From DATBLE01 sp046732255 (GTDB lineage: Bacteria > Actinomycetota > Thermoleophilia > Gaiellales > Gaiellaceae): DNA of 62,058 bases. A program made the position numbers and the translations under genes. Location of the stretch: NCBI GenBank assembly GCA_046732255.1, contig JBKPMR010000012.1:1-62058 (forward strand), written 5' to 3'. Shown here in pieces: positions 8,005 to 17,719 of the stretch (its first letter is position 1; every line of letters begins with the position of its first letter). Under the pieces are notes generated by a model. That model searched no databases and was not told where the DNA came from. It saw only the letters and a list, made by a program, of their open reading frames with translations.

Positions 8005-11000
8005 CTAGCCCACGACGAGCTGGTCAGCGAGGATGCCCCAGTACGGGTGGTGCTGGTAATTCCGCACCCGTGCGGAGACGAAGTCGATCAAGCGCGGGTT
8101 GACGAGCGGCACCCACGCAGCTTGGTCGACGACTGCTCGATCGGCTCGCGCCCAGAGCGACGCCGCTGCTCGAGGGTTCGCGGCTTCGAGACCGCGAGCC
8201 AACCTGATTGTCCGGTCGAGCGCTGGGTCACAGAAGAACCCGGCATTGGCCGCTCCGTTGCAGGAGAACCACGGCCCGAGGAAGTTGTAGGGGGTCGTGT
8301 CCAGCCAACCTGCGGGGATCAGCTGGATCGGCGACTCGGTGAGGGGGCCAGGCGACGCATGCGAGACGATGCGGACGCGGGTGCGGAAGCCCAGCCGACG
8401 CAGCACCGAAGCCGTGTAGCGGACGACGGCGGGACTGATCGTCGCGTCGTCGCTCCAACCCCACACGGTGACGCGGGTACCGCGGGCGCCCGAGGCCGCG
8501 ACGAGCTTCCGGGCCAGCGGGAGGTCGGGGGCGGTCCAGACGCCGTCGGCGCGCGGACGACGAGTGAACGGGCAATATCGCCGAAAACCGGCGATGCCGG
8601 CCGGCAGAACCTGACACGTTGGCGCGGCCGCGTCGCGGCCGCCGTAGATGCGTACGATCGCACGCCGGTCGATCGCGAGATTCAGCGCCCTGCGTACCCG
8701 CACGTCGTCGAACGGCCGGAGCGTCGTGTTGAGCCGGAAGAAGTCCGTCTCGGTCGTCGCATTCGTGTGGAGTTGGGCGGGAAAGCGCGTTCGTAGCAAC
8801 GGCAGCAGGCGTGCCGGGACGATGTCGGCACTCCAGTCGGTACGACCTTCCTGAATCGCCCGGATCTCTTCGTCGGCGGACAGCCCGAAACGCATGACGA
8901 TCTCGTCGGGGTTCCCGTTGGGCTGAGCCGCGTGGGACCACTCGCGGAAGAACGGGTTGCGGACGTAGTGGATCTCATTCGGGCCGGCAGTCGCGATCCT
9001 GTACGGCCCCGTACCGGGGATCGGCGTGAATCCCGTGTCCCGGAAGGGCGTCCCGGCGGGAACGGCGCTGGCCAGCCCTCCGTAGCTGAGCGCGACCAGG
9101 AGGTTCGGATCCGGGTGGGTGAGCCGAAACGTGACGGTTCGCGACGTCTCGTTGGTGACGATCCCGTGTCGGAGATCGCAGGTTGCAGGGCGCCGCGTGC
9201 ACTCGGCCGCACCGACAATGGCGGCGAACAGGTCCCGTCCGCCCGATTCGAGCCGGAACACACGCTCGATCCCGCGCCTGAAGTCGCGGGCGCGGACCTG
9301 TCGACCGTCCGAGTAGCGGATACCCGCCCGCAGCCGAAACGTGTAGACGGTCCCGCCCGCGCTTGGAACCGGCAGACGGACCGCCAGGTCAGGTACGAGC
9401 TGCGTTCCCGCCGGGCCTGGAACGTGGTTGTACGTGACGAGGCCGTCCCGCGTCAGGCCGTCCGACTGCAACGGCAAGAGATCCAGCTGCAAGGCCGGGT
9501 CGATGGAGATCGAATGGCTGTAGACGAGGCGGAGAGTGCCTCCGCGGCGCGACGCAGGTGGGCGCGTGCCGACCCAGATCTTCCCTCCGGCAGCGGCGAT
9601 GCTGGTCGGGCCGCCGCCGACCTTCGACGTGGCGACGACATCGTCGCTGCGCGGATCGATCCGAGACACAGTGGACGAGTTGAGGTTCGCCACCCAGACG
9701 AAGCCCCCGGCGACCGCAATCCCCGCCGGACCGCTGCCGACGGGCACGGTGGCGACGACAGAGCCGGTCCGGGCGTCGATCCTCGAGACGGTGGAGTCGA
9801 GGGTATTCACGACCCAAACGGAGTCACCGTCGACGGCGAGCGCCGAAGGCCCGTTTCCGACTGCGATCGTCGCGACCGTCTCTCCCGACCGGGGGTCGAC
9901 CTCCGCGATCGAGTTCGTGTCGTAGGCCGCCACCCATATCGCCGCCCGGGCGAGTGAGAGCGCGGTCGGCTTCAGCTGCAGGCCGAGGGTTCGTCGGACG
10001 GCCCCTGACTCCGGGTCGATCTCGATCAGTGCGCGGTCGGTCGCGTCGGCGACCCAGAGGCCTGCGTCTGCTCCGCCGAAGGCAAGGTCGGAGATGTCGA
10101 CGCCGAGCCGCGACCGCTGAGTCACGGTCCCCGTCACCGGATCCACGCGCGACAAGCCTCCCTGCGGGATGCTGGCAACCCAGAGCGACCGGCCTCCAAC
10201 CGCGAGCGCCCCTGGGCTTCCATCCACCGGAATTCGGTCGATCACCGTTCGCGAATCGAGGTCGACACGCTCGATCGCCCCGGCGTCGGGGTCGGCGAGC
10301 CAGAGAGAGCCGTTGCCGCCTGCAACCGCTGCCGGCTTGGCAGTCGGCGAGACCGTCGCCGCGACCGCCCCCGACTGCAAATCCAGGCCGACGAGCCTAC
10401 TCGTCGCCGGGATCGGTTCCGCGTCGCCGCCCCTGTGCGTCGCGAAGACGATCCCGAGCGAAACACCGAGTGCCACAAGGGCTCCGGCCGCAGCGGCAAT
10501 CGCCAATCGCCGAGGGCGCCGTCCTCGCCTCGGTGCCTCTTGGGTCGCGGCGGCGGCCGGCGCGGCCAGGCTCGGATCGTGATCGAGAATCCTCCGTTGC
10601 AATTCGACGAGCTGGGGCCCCGGCTCGAGGCCCAGCTCTTCGGCAAAGCGCTTCCTCCCTGCCTGGAAGACCGACAGCGCCTCCGCCTGCCGTCCCGACC
10701 GGTAGAGCGACAGCATCAGCTGGCCGAGCGGCCGTTCGCGGAACGGTTCCTGTCGTACGAGCTCCTCGAGCTCCCGGATCAGCTCCGCCGCCGCCCCGAG
10801 CGCAAGCTCGGCCTCGATTCGCTCTTCCAGCGCACGCAGCCGACGTTCCTCGAGTCTCCCGCTCTCGGCCTGTGCGAACGGTTCGTCCAGCACATCGGCC
10901 AGCGCCGGCCCGCGCCACAGCGCCAGCGCCGCCTCCAATGCTCGGGCGGCGTCCGCAGCGTCGCCACGGGCGAGCGCGTCGCGCCCCTCTGTGAAGAGCT

Positions 11001-11301
11001 GCTCGAACCGGTCGAGATCGAACTCACCAGGCGCGACGCGCAGCAGGTAGCCGGGCGGGCGGCGCTCGAGCCGTCCCGGACCGAGCGTCTTGCGCAGCCG
11101 AGACACGTAGTTGTCGAGCGTGTGATCTGCGCTCGCGGGCGGCCTTTCGCCCCACAGGCCGTCCGACAGTCGATCGCGTGAGACCACTCTGTTGGCGTCC
11201 AGGAGCAGGATCGCGAGGAGCGCCCGCTGCTTCGGCCCGCCCAGCGGAAGCTCGTGACCCGCGCGCCGCATCTCGACGGGCCCCAGAACACCGAACCGCA
11301 T
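8005..11301 (-). CDS. Transmembrane SARP/BTAD regulator fused to a beta-propeller and a peptide-binding domain
   Basis: 1098 residues. I chose the ATG at 11301 over one 12 bases upstream because MRFGVLGPVE is the usual start of the family. Domains in order: OmpR-type winged helix (1-90), BTAD helical repeats (95-240), one transmembrane helix (266-288) after an Arg-rich stop (RRGRRPRR), a seven-bladed-type YncE propeller (about 300-595; repeats SLWLADPDAG, VWVVNTLDSTVSRID, VWVANLNSSTVSRID), then an SBP_bac_5 oligopeptide-binding domain (about 600-1095; RPFDDVRVRRALNLAIDR). A cytoplasmic DNA-binding part joined to an outside sensor suggests a ToxR-like one-component receptor. Targets unknown. 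Confidence 0.9.
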   Translation of the reverse strand: MRFGVLGPVEMRRAGHELPLGGPKQRALLAILLLDANRVVSRDRLSDGLWGERPPASADHTLDNYVSRLRKTLGPGRLERRPPGYLLRVAPGEFDLDRFEQLFTEGRDALARGDAADAARALEAALALWRGPALADVLDEPFAQAESGRLEERRLRALEERIEAELALGAAAELIRELEELVRQEPFRERPLGQLMLSLYRSGRQAEALSVFQAGRKRFAEELGLEPGPQLVELQRRILDHDPSLAAPAAAATQEAPRRGRRPRRLAIAAAAGALVALGVSLGIVFATHRGGDAEPIPATSRLVGLDLQSGAVAATVSPTAKPAAVAGGNGSLWLADPDAGAIERVDLDSRTVIDRIPVDGSPGALAVGGRSLWVASIPQGGLSRVDPVTGTVTQRSRLGVDISDLAFGGADAGLWVADATDRALIEIDPESGAVRRTLGLQLKPTALSLARAAIWVAAYDTNSIAEVDPRSGETVATIAVGNGPSALAVDGDSVWVVNTLDSTVSRIDARTGSVVATVPVGSGPAGIAVAGGFVWVANLNSSTVSRIDPRSDDVVATSKVGGGPTSIAAAGGKIWVGTRPPASRRGGTLRLVYSHSISIDPALQLDLLPLQSDGLTRDGLVTYNHVPGPAGTQLVPDLAVRLPVPSAGGTVYTFRLRAGIRYSDGRQVRARDFRRGIERVFRLESGGRDLFAAIVGAAECTRRPATCDLRHGIVTNETSRTVTFRLTHPDPNLLVALSYGGLASAVPAGTPFRDTGFTPIPGTGPYRIATAGPNEIHYVRNPFFREWSHAAQPNGNPDEIVMRFGLSADEEIRAIQEGRTDWSADIVPARLLPLLRTRFPAQLHTNATTETDFFRLNTTLRPFDDVRVRRALNLAIDRRAIVRIYGGRDAAAPTCQVLPAGIAGFRRYCPFTRRPRADGVWTAPDLPLARKLVAASGARGTRVTVWGWSDDATISPAVVRYTASVLRRLGFRTRVRIVSHASPGPLTESPIQLIPAGWLDTTPYNFLGPWFSCNGAANAGFFCDPALDRTIRLARGLEAANPRAAASLWARADRAVVDQAAWVPLVNPRLIDFVSARVRNYQHHPYWGILADQLVVG

Positions 11302-11399
11302 CACGCGTAGCAAACCACCGTTGCGAGCCGATTACGAGGTTCCTGAGAGGTCGGTCATGGACGGTGCGGCTGTCATCGACCACGAAAGGCGGTTGTTCC

Positions 11400-12200
11400 A
11401 TGGCCCTACGGCACCTCGTTCTGACCCTGGCGGCGCTCGCAGCCGCGACCGTCGTCGCGTCGGCGGCAGCGACCGGCGACGCAGCACCCGTTCGAGTGAC
11501 CTCCAGCCTCGACGGCAAGAAGGTGCTCCCGCTCCGAACGCGCTGGCTCGCCCGCGCGAACATCCCGGCCTCGAAGATCAAGGAGGTCGACTTCCTGATC
11601 GACGGCAAGGTGCGCTGGATCGAGCGCTACAGCCCGTACAACTATGGGAGTGACGACCTGCACGGCCACCTCGGCTTCTTGATCACGACGTGGCTCAAGC
11701 CGGGTCTGCATCGATTCACCGCGCGAGTGGTTCCGTACTCCGGTCGCGCCGCCGCCCACACGGTCTCGGCGCGGGTGCTTCCGGCCCCGACCCCGCCGGG
11801 CGCCCTCGCGGGAACGTGGACGCGGAACGTCACACCTGAAGACGTGAAGAAGGCAACGTCAGGAGAAGGTCCGCCCTCGGGCACGTGGAAGCTCGTTTTC
11901 GATGGCGTCGGCGCGTGGGTGCTCGATCCGATGGGGTCAGGAGTCGTCGAGCAGTACGAGGCGACGGCCACCGGCATCCAGGCGTTCGCTCCGATCCAAA
12001 TGGCGCCGTTTAGCGACGCCGGCGGCGGCGTCGCCCGGTTCGGGCATCACGGGATCGGCGGAACGGTCTGCGACTACGATGGGCCGTTCGGGAGCTGGAC
12101 CTGGTCCGTTTCCGGCGACCAGCTCACGCTCACGCCGGTGAAGGAGCGTTGCGGAGACAGACGGGCGATCTGGGAAGGGACCTGGACGCGAGTCGGGTAG
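11400..12200 (+). CDS. Secreted protein of unknown function with lipocalin-like C-terminal half
   Basis: 266 residues from the ATG at 11400, preceded by GAAAGGCGG as ribosome site. A signal peptide (AALAAATVVASAAATGDA) leads to an Ig-like first half (VDFLIDGKVRWIERYSPYNYG) and, after a Pro-rich linker, a beta-rich second half starting GTWTRNVTPEDV and ending AIWEGTWTRVG. That framing by GTWTR motifs resembles lipocalin-like barrels. Two Cys (TVCDYD, KERCGD) may pair. It is divergent from the large SARP fusion, sharing a 98-bp promoter region, so it may be one of its targets; that is only a positional inference. Confidence 0.75.
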   Translation: MALRHLVLTLAALAAATVVASAAATGDAAPVRVTSSLDGKKVLPLRTRWLARANIPASKIKEVDFLIDGKVRWIERYSPYNYGSDDLHGHLGFLITTWLKPGLHRFTARVVPYSGRAAAHTVSARVLPAPTPPGALAGTWTRNVTPEDVKKATSGEGPPSGTWKLVFDGVGAWVLDPMGSGVVEQYEATATGIQAFAPIQMAPFSDAGGGVARFGHHGIGGTVCDYDGPFGSWTWSVSGDQLTLTPVKERCGDRRAIWEGTWTRVG

Positions 12201-12215
12201 CGCGACGCGGGTGGA

Positions 12216-13805
<1,590 letters not shown>

Positions 13806-13829
13806 CGCAGCGCTCCTCGGATCCGAATC

Positions 13830-14252
13830 CTACGTGCCCTCAACGAGCAAACGGTGAACCTGCATCTTCACGTGCCGACCGACGACGGTCGCGCTGGCGA
13901 CGCAAAGGGCCTCGTTCGCCCAGCCGTACCGTTCGTCGTCGGACTCCAGAGTCATTGCCAACGCGACGTCGAACGTGCGCCCGTTCTCGTTCTTCCGCCC
14001 GAGGCCGGTCAGGGAGAAGACGATCCTGGCGCCGTCGTCGGTCGCGATCGCTCCGGCGAGGTCGGCGAGCAGCACGCCGTCGCCGCGCACGCGCGGGTTG
14101 TTCGAAAACCGAACCGAGCCTTCGACCTGCGGGCCGGTCGCGCGGCCGGTACCGGCCGCGTACCCCGTACCGTCGAGGCCGCCGTACGGGCGCACGACGA
14201 CATACTCCCCCTCGTAGCGCAGGTCGAGGTCGAAGATGTGTTCGAGCCTCAT
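13830..14252 (-). CDS. DUF3237 family protein
   Basis: 140 residues, ATG start. The pattern LEHIFDLDLRYEGEYVVVRPYG, GTGRATGPQVEGSVRF, GDGVLLADLAGAIATDDGARIVF is typical of DUF3237 beta-barrels, a small family of unknown function. Its TAG stop is in the same frame as pckA and limits how far upstream pckA can start. The two genes are probably co-transcribed, with 24 bases between stop and proposed start. Confidence 0.8.
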   Translation of the reverse strand: MRLEHIFDLDLRYEGEYVVVRPYGGLDGTGYAAGTGRATGPQVEGSVRFSNNPRVRGDGVLLADLAGAIATDDGARIVFSLTGLGRKNENGRTFDVALAMTLESDDERYGWANEALCVASATVVGRHVKMQVHRLLVEGT

Positions 14253-14315
14253 TGCAGCGCCGGGAGCCTACATCCGCCCGTAGGGGTCGCCGCGGCCGAA
14301 TCGAACTCCGGGGAG

Positions 14316-15140
14316 ATGGACGAGATCGACCGCCTGCTCGAGAGCCCTGCGCTCTCGGACTCGACCCGGCGGGCCTACCGCACCGATCTGGAGCAGTTCG
14401 CCGCCTGGCTGCGCGCGCGTCGGCTGGAACTCGACGACGTCGACGTCCGCGTCCTCTCCGACTACGTCGCCGATCTCGGACGGCGTCGCCCGAAGCTGGC
14501 GCCGGCGACGATCGGACGCAAGCTCACCGCCGTGCGGGCGCTGCTGCGCTCGGCGCTGGGGCCGGCACGGGTCCCCGACGCCTCGCTCGCGCCGAAGCGG
14601 CCCCGTCGGCTCCCATCCGCGCCGAAGACCGACGAGGTCGACACCCTGCTCGACCGCCTCGACCGCGAAGGCCCCCTAGGCCTCAGGAACCGTGCCCTTG
14701 TCGAGCTCGTCTACTCCGCCGGGCTCCGCAGCGCCGAGGCGGTCGGCCTCGACCTCCAGGACGTCGACTTCGACCAGGAATTCGTTCACGTGCGCGGGAA
14801 GGGCGGCAAGGAGCGCACGGTTCCGCTCGGCGAGGAGGCCGCCCTCCAACTCGGCCGCTACCTGCGCGACGGGCGGCCGCAGCTCGTGCGCGGTGCGGAG
14901 AACGCCGTCTTCGTATCCGTCCGCGGCCGCCGGCTCGACACCAGCACGCTGCGCCGCCTGACGCCGAACCCGCACCGATTGCGGCACGCGTTCGCGACGC
15001 ACCTGCTCGAGGGCGGCGCCGACCTGCGCGTGATCCAGGAGCTGCTCGGCCACAGCTCCCTCTCCACCACCCAGATCTACAGCCATGTCGACGGCCGCCG
15101 CCTCCGCCGGGTCTACGACAAGGCCCACCCCCGGTCGTGA
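14316..15140 (+). CDS. xerC: XerC-like tyrosine recombinase
   Basis: 274 residues. An N-terminal SAM-like core-binding domain (STRRAYRTDLEQFAAWL) is followed by the catalytic domain with the complete R-K-H-R-H-Y set: AGLRSAEA (Arg), GKGGKER (Lys), HRLRHAFATHLLEGG (His, Arg), LGHSSLSTTQIYSHV (His, Tyr nucleophile). The ATG at 14316 has GGGGAG too close for an ideal ribosome site; no better start is visible. Cells use XerC/XerD pairs to resolve chromosome dimers at dif; no dif-like site is recognised here. It is followed directly by a second recombinase. Confidence 0.9.
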   Translation: MDEIDRLLESPALSDSTRRAYRTDLEQFAAWLRARRLELDDVDVRVLSDYVADLGRRRPKLAPATIGRKLTAVRALLRSALGPARVPDASLAPKRPRRLPSAPKTDEVDTLLDRLDREGPLGLRNRALVELVYSAGLRSAEAVGLDLQDVDFDQEFVHVRGKGGKERTVPLGEEAALQLGRYLRDGRPQLVRGAENAVFVSVRGRRLDTSTLRRLTPNPHRLRHAFATHLLEGGADLRVIQELLGHSSLSTTQIYSHVDGRRLRRVYDKAHPRS

Positions 15141-16063
15141 CCGCGGAGAGAAACCGAGTCGGGGACAGGATGAATCCTGTCCCCGACGCTGATGTCATCG
15201 GCTTCCTCGCCCTGCTCGCGACCAGGCGGGCGCCGCGGACGGTGGAGGCCTACCGCCGCGATCTGGCGCACCTCGGAGAGGCGCTCGGCCGCCCGGTCGC
15301 CTCCGCCTCGACGGACGACCTGCGGACGTATCTCGCTCAGTTGCGCGCCGACGGGCTCGCACCGGCGACGATCTCGCGCCGCGTGTCGGCCGCACGCGCC
15401 TTCTACGCGCATCAAGTCCTGCTCGGCGCACGGACGGACAACCCCGCCGCCGAGCTCGACTCCCCGCGCCGGCGCCCGAAGCTGCCGCGGACGCTCTCGC
15501 CGCGCGAGACCGAGCGCCTGATCGAGGCCGCGGCCGGGACCAGCCCACGCGCCCTCCGAGACACCGCGCTCGTGGAGCTCCTCTACGGCGGGGGGCTGCG
15601 CGTCAGCGAAGCGGTCGGCCTCGAGCGTGCTGCCGTCGACCTCGACGAGCGGCTCGTTCGCTGCGTCGGCAAGGGAAACAAGGAACGGATCGTGCCGATC
15701 GGCCGGTCCGCAGCCGAGGCGCTGCGACGCTACCTCTCGCGCGGACGGCCGTACCTCGACCGCCGCCTGCGCCCGGAGCTCTTCCTGAACGCGCGCGGCG
15801 GCCCGCTCACCCGGGCGGGCGCCTTCCTGATCGTCCGCCGACTGGCGGAGAAGGCCGGCCTCGAGCCGGAACGGGTCCACCCGCACCTCCTGCGCCACTC
15901 ATTCGCGACGCACCTGCTCGAGGGAGGCGCCGACCTGCGCTCCGTTCAGGAGATGCTCGGCCACGCCGACCTGGCGACGACGCAGATCTACACGCACGTC
16001 TCCGACAAGCGACGCCGCGACGCATACTTCGCCGCCCACCCCCATGCCAAACGCCGCTCCTAG
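15137..16063 (+). CDS. xerD: XerD-like tyrosine recombinase with a repeat at its 5' end
   Basis: 308 residues from a GTG at 15137 that overlaps the xerC stop (GTGA); an ATG at 15170 within the palindrome would give 297. The core-binding domain (RAPRTVEAYRRDLAHL) and catalytic set are complete: GGLRVSEA, GKGNKER, HLLRHSFATHLLEGG, LGHADLATTQIYTHV. With the GTG start, the palindrome at 15158-15187 is translated as NRVGDRMNPVPD, an insertion ahead of the first conserved helix. With the ATG start, the repeat provides the start codon. The overlap makes GTG the better guess. It is the natural partner of the preceding gene. Confidence 0.9.
   Translation: MTAERNRVGDRMNPVPDADVIGFLALLATRRAPRTVEAYRRDLAHLGEALGRPVASASTDDLRTYLAQLRADGLAPATISRRVSAARAFYAHQVLLGARTDNPAAELDSPRRRPKLPRTLSPRETERLIEAAAGTSPRALRDTALVELLYGGGLRVSEAVGLERAAVDLDERLVRCVGKGNKERIVPIGRSAAEALRRYLSRGRPYLDRRLRPELFLNARGGPLTRAGAFLIVRRLAEKAGLEPERVHPHLLRHSFATHLLEGGADLRSVQEMLGHADLATTQIYTHVSDKRRRDAYFAAHPHAKRRS
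15158..15187. repeat. Palindrome, GGGACAGG type, in the 5' end of xerD
   Basis: Perfect 14-bp arms (GTCGGGGACAGGAT / ATCCTGTCCCCGAC) around a 2-base centre. The inner 22 bases equal the repeat at 3356-3377. Both copies would encode GDRMNPVP in the frame of the downstream gene. Confidence 0.9.
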
Positions 16064-16084
16064 CCAGATCGCGAAGCGATTCGC

Positions 16085-16576
16085 CTAGCGGCTCTTCCGC
16101 TTCAGCCCGGCGGCGACCTTCGCGGCCGTCTCGGCCAGATCGCGCTCCTGCCGGTCGTCGTCGGCCAGACCTTGGAGCAGCGCGATCGTGTCGCGGTGGG
16201 CGGAACCGTTCTTCAGGCAGACGATCGCGAGCCGGCGGACCGCCTGGTTGTCGTCGGCGGTCGCGAGCCGGTGGAGCGCCGAGCGCACCGAGTTGACCGC
16301 GCCGGGCGCGTCCCGCGACAGGAGCTCGAGCGAGATCAGCGCCGAGCCTCGGCAGGCCGGGCTCTCGTCGTCGAGCCCGCGCGCGAGCAACTCGATCTTC
16401 TGACGGAAGCGGAACTGTCCGACCGCTCGGTAGGCGACCGCGCGCTCGCGGTAATCGGCGCTCCGAACATTTCCTTCGACCTCGTCCTCCCACTGCCGCC
16501 GGAGATCCGCCAGCCCGCGCTCGTCGCCCGCCTGCGCGAGCGCATCGGCCTGGGCCGCTGCCTCCTGGAGATTCAG
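16085..16576 (-). CDS. HEAT-repeat-like helical protein
   Basis: 163 residues if translation begins at the CTG at 16576, which overlaps the citrate synthase stop as CTGA. No ATG, GTG or TTG exists in frame between that stop and clearly coding sequence. The protein is all-helical, with repeats like SACRGSALISLELLSRDAPGAVNSVRSALHRL and NQAVRRLAIVCLKNG, alternating Ala/Leu helices as in HEAT/armadillo scaffolds. The function is unknown. The overlap suggests it is made by coupling to citrate synthase. It converges with xerD. Confidence 0.65.
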   Translation of the reverse strand: MNLQEAAAQADALAQAGDERGLADLRRQWEDEVEGNVRSADYRERAVAYRAVGQFRFRQKIELLARGLDDESPACRGSALISLELLSRDAPGAVNSVRSALHRLATADDNQAVRRLAIVCLKNGSAHRDTIALLQGLADDDRQERDLAETAAKVAAGLKRKSR

Positions 16577-17664
16577 GATGGAGCCGCGGTCAGCGAGCGA
16601 GGCGCCGGGCCGACGTACCGGGCATTCGGCCGGAAGAGACGGCCGGTGCGCTTCTGCTCGAGGATGTGCGCCGACCAGCCGGCGACTCTCGAACAGGCGA
16701 ACATCGCCGGCGCGAGCGGCGGCGGGATCTCGGCGATGTCGAGGACGACGGCGGAGTAGTACTCGACGTTCGTCTTCAGCGGCCGCTCCGGGTGGCGACG
16801 CTCGAGCTCGGCGAGCGCGGCGGCCTCGAGATGCTCGGCGATCTCGATCTGAGGCGAGCCGAGCTCGCGGGCTGTCTCCTTGAGGATGCGTGACCGCGGA
16901 TCCTCGGCGCGGTAGATGCGGTGGCCGAACCCCATGATCCGCTTGCCGGAGTCGAGCGTGTTCTTCACCCACGTCTCCGGGTCGCCCGTCTCGGCGACCT
17001 CCTGGAGCATCGGCTTCACATAGGCGGGAGCGCCGCCGTGGAGGGGGCCGGAGAGCGCTCCGACGGCTGAGGAGAGCGCTGCGCCGCAGTCGGCGCCGGT
17101 GGAGGCGACGATGCGGGCGGTGAAGGTGGAGGCGTTCAGGCCGTGCTCGGCGGTGCAGATCCAGTAGGTGTCGATCGCGCGGGCGGCCTTCGGGTCGGCT
17201 TCGCCTCGCCACTGGAGCAGGAACCGCTCGGCGGCGGTCTTGCCCTGGGCGACGACGTCGGCGGCGATCTCGTCGCTGTGGCCGTCCGCGATCCGTGCCG
17301 AGCGGGCGACGATGCCCATCATCTGCGCAGAGAGGCGCCCGAGATCCTCCCGGGCCTGCTCGTCGGAGATCTCGTTCAGCTTCCCGAGCTTCCAGCGACC
17401 GGCCATGCGCGCGGTCTCGGCCTGCAGGTCGGCCGGCGCGTTGCCGCTCAGCCCGACGGGATCGTAGGGCTCGGGCTCCGGCATCTCGGAGTCCAGGTCG
17501 TCGTCGACGAGCAGACCCCAGACCCGCTCGTACGGGTAGTGCCCGACCAGCTCGGTGATGTCGATGCCGCGGTACCGGAGGACACCGCCGTCCCGGTCCG
17601 GCTCAGCGATCTCGGTCTCGACGGCGACGATGCCTTCGAGGCCGGGCTTGAACTCCTCGGCCAT
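16573..17664 (-). CDS. gltA: Citrate synthase
   Basis: 363 residues from the ATG at 17664; the frame stays open far upstream but only as a shadow of the divergent gene. This is the short Gram-positive type. Active-site segments: EHGLNASTFTAR (first His), GPLHGGAPAYV (second His), MGFGHRIYRAEDPR (third His and substrate Arg). A 2-methylcitrate synthase cannot be excluded from motifs alone, but the neighbours (isocitrate and malate dehydrogenases across a 55-bp divergent promoter region) favour the TCA role. Confidence 0.92.
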   Translation of the reverse strand: MAEEFKPGLEGIVAVETEIAEPDRDGGVLRYRGIDITELVGHYPYERVWGLLVDDDLDSEMPEPEPYDPVGLSGNAPADLQAETARMAGRWKLGKLNEISDEQAREDLGRLSAQMMGIVARSARIADGHSDEIAADVVAQGKTAAERFLLQWRGEADPKAARAIDTYWICTAEHGLNASTFTARIVASTGADCGAALSSAVGALSGPLHGGAPAYVKPMLQEVAETGDPETWVKNTLDSGKRIMGFGHRIYRAEDPRSRILKETARELGSPQIEIAEHLEAAALAELERRHPERPLKTNVEYYSAVVLDIAEIPPPLAPAMFACSRVAGWSAHILEQKRTGRLFRPNARYVGPAPRSLTAAPS

Positions 17665-17719
17665 GCGGCTGGAATGTACCCGGACCGGGGACAACGACAC
17701 GCCGGTAGAGTCAGGGCCC

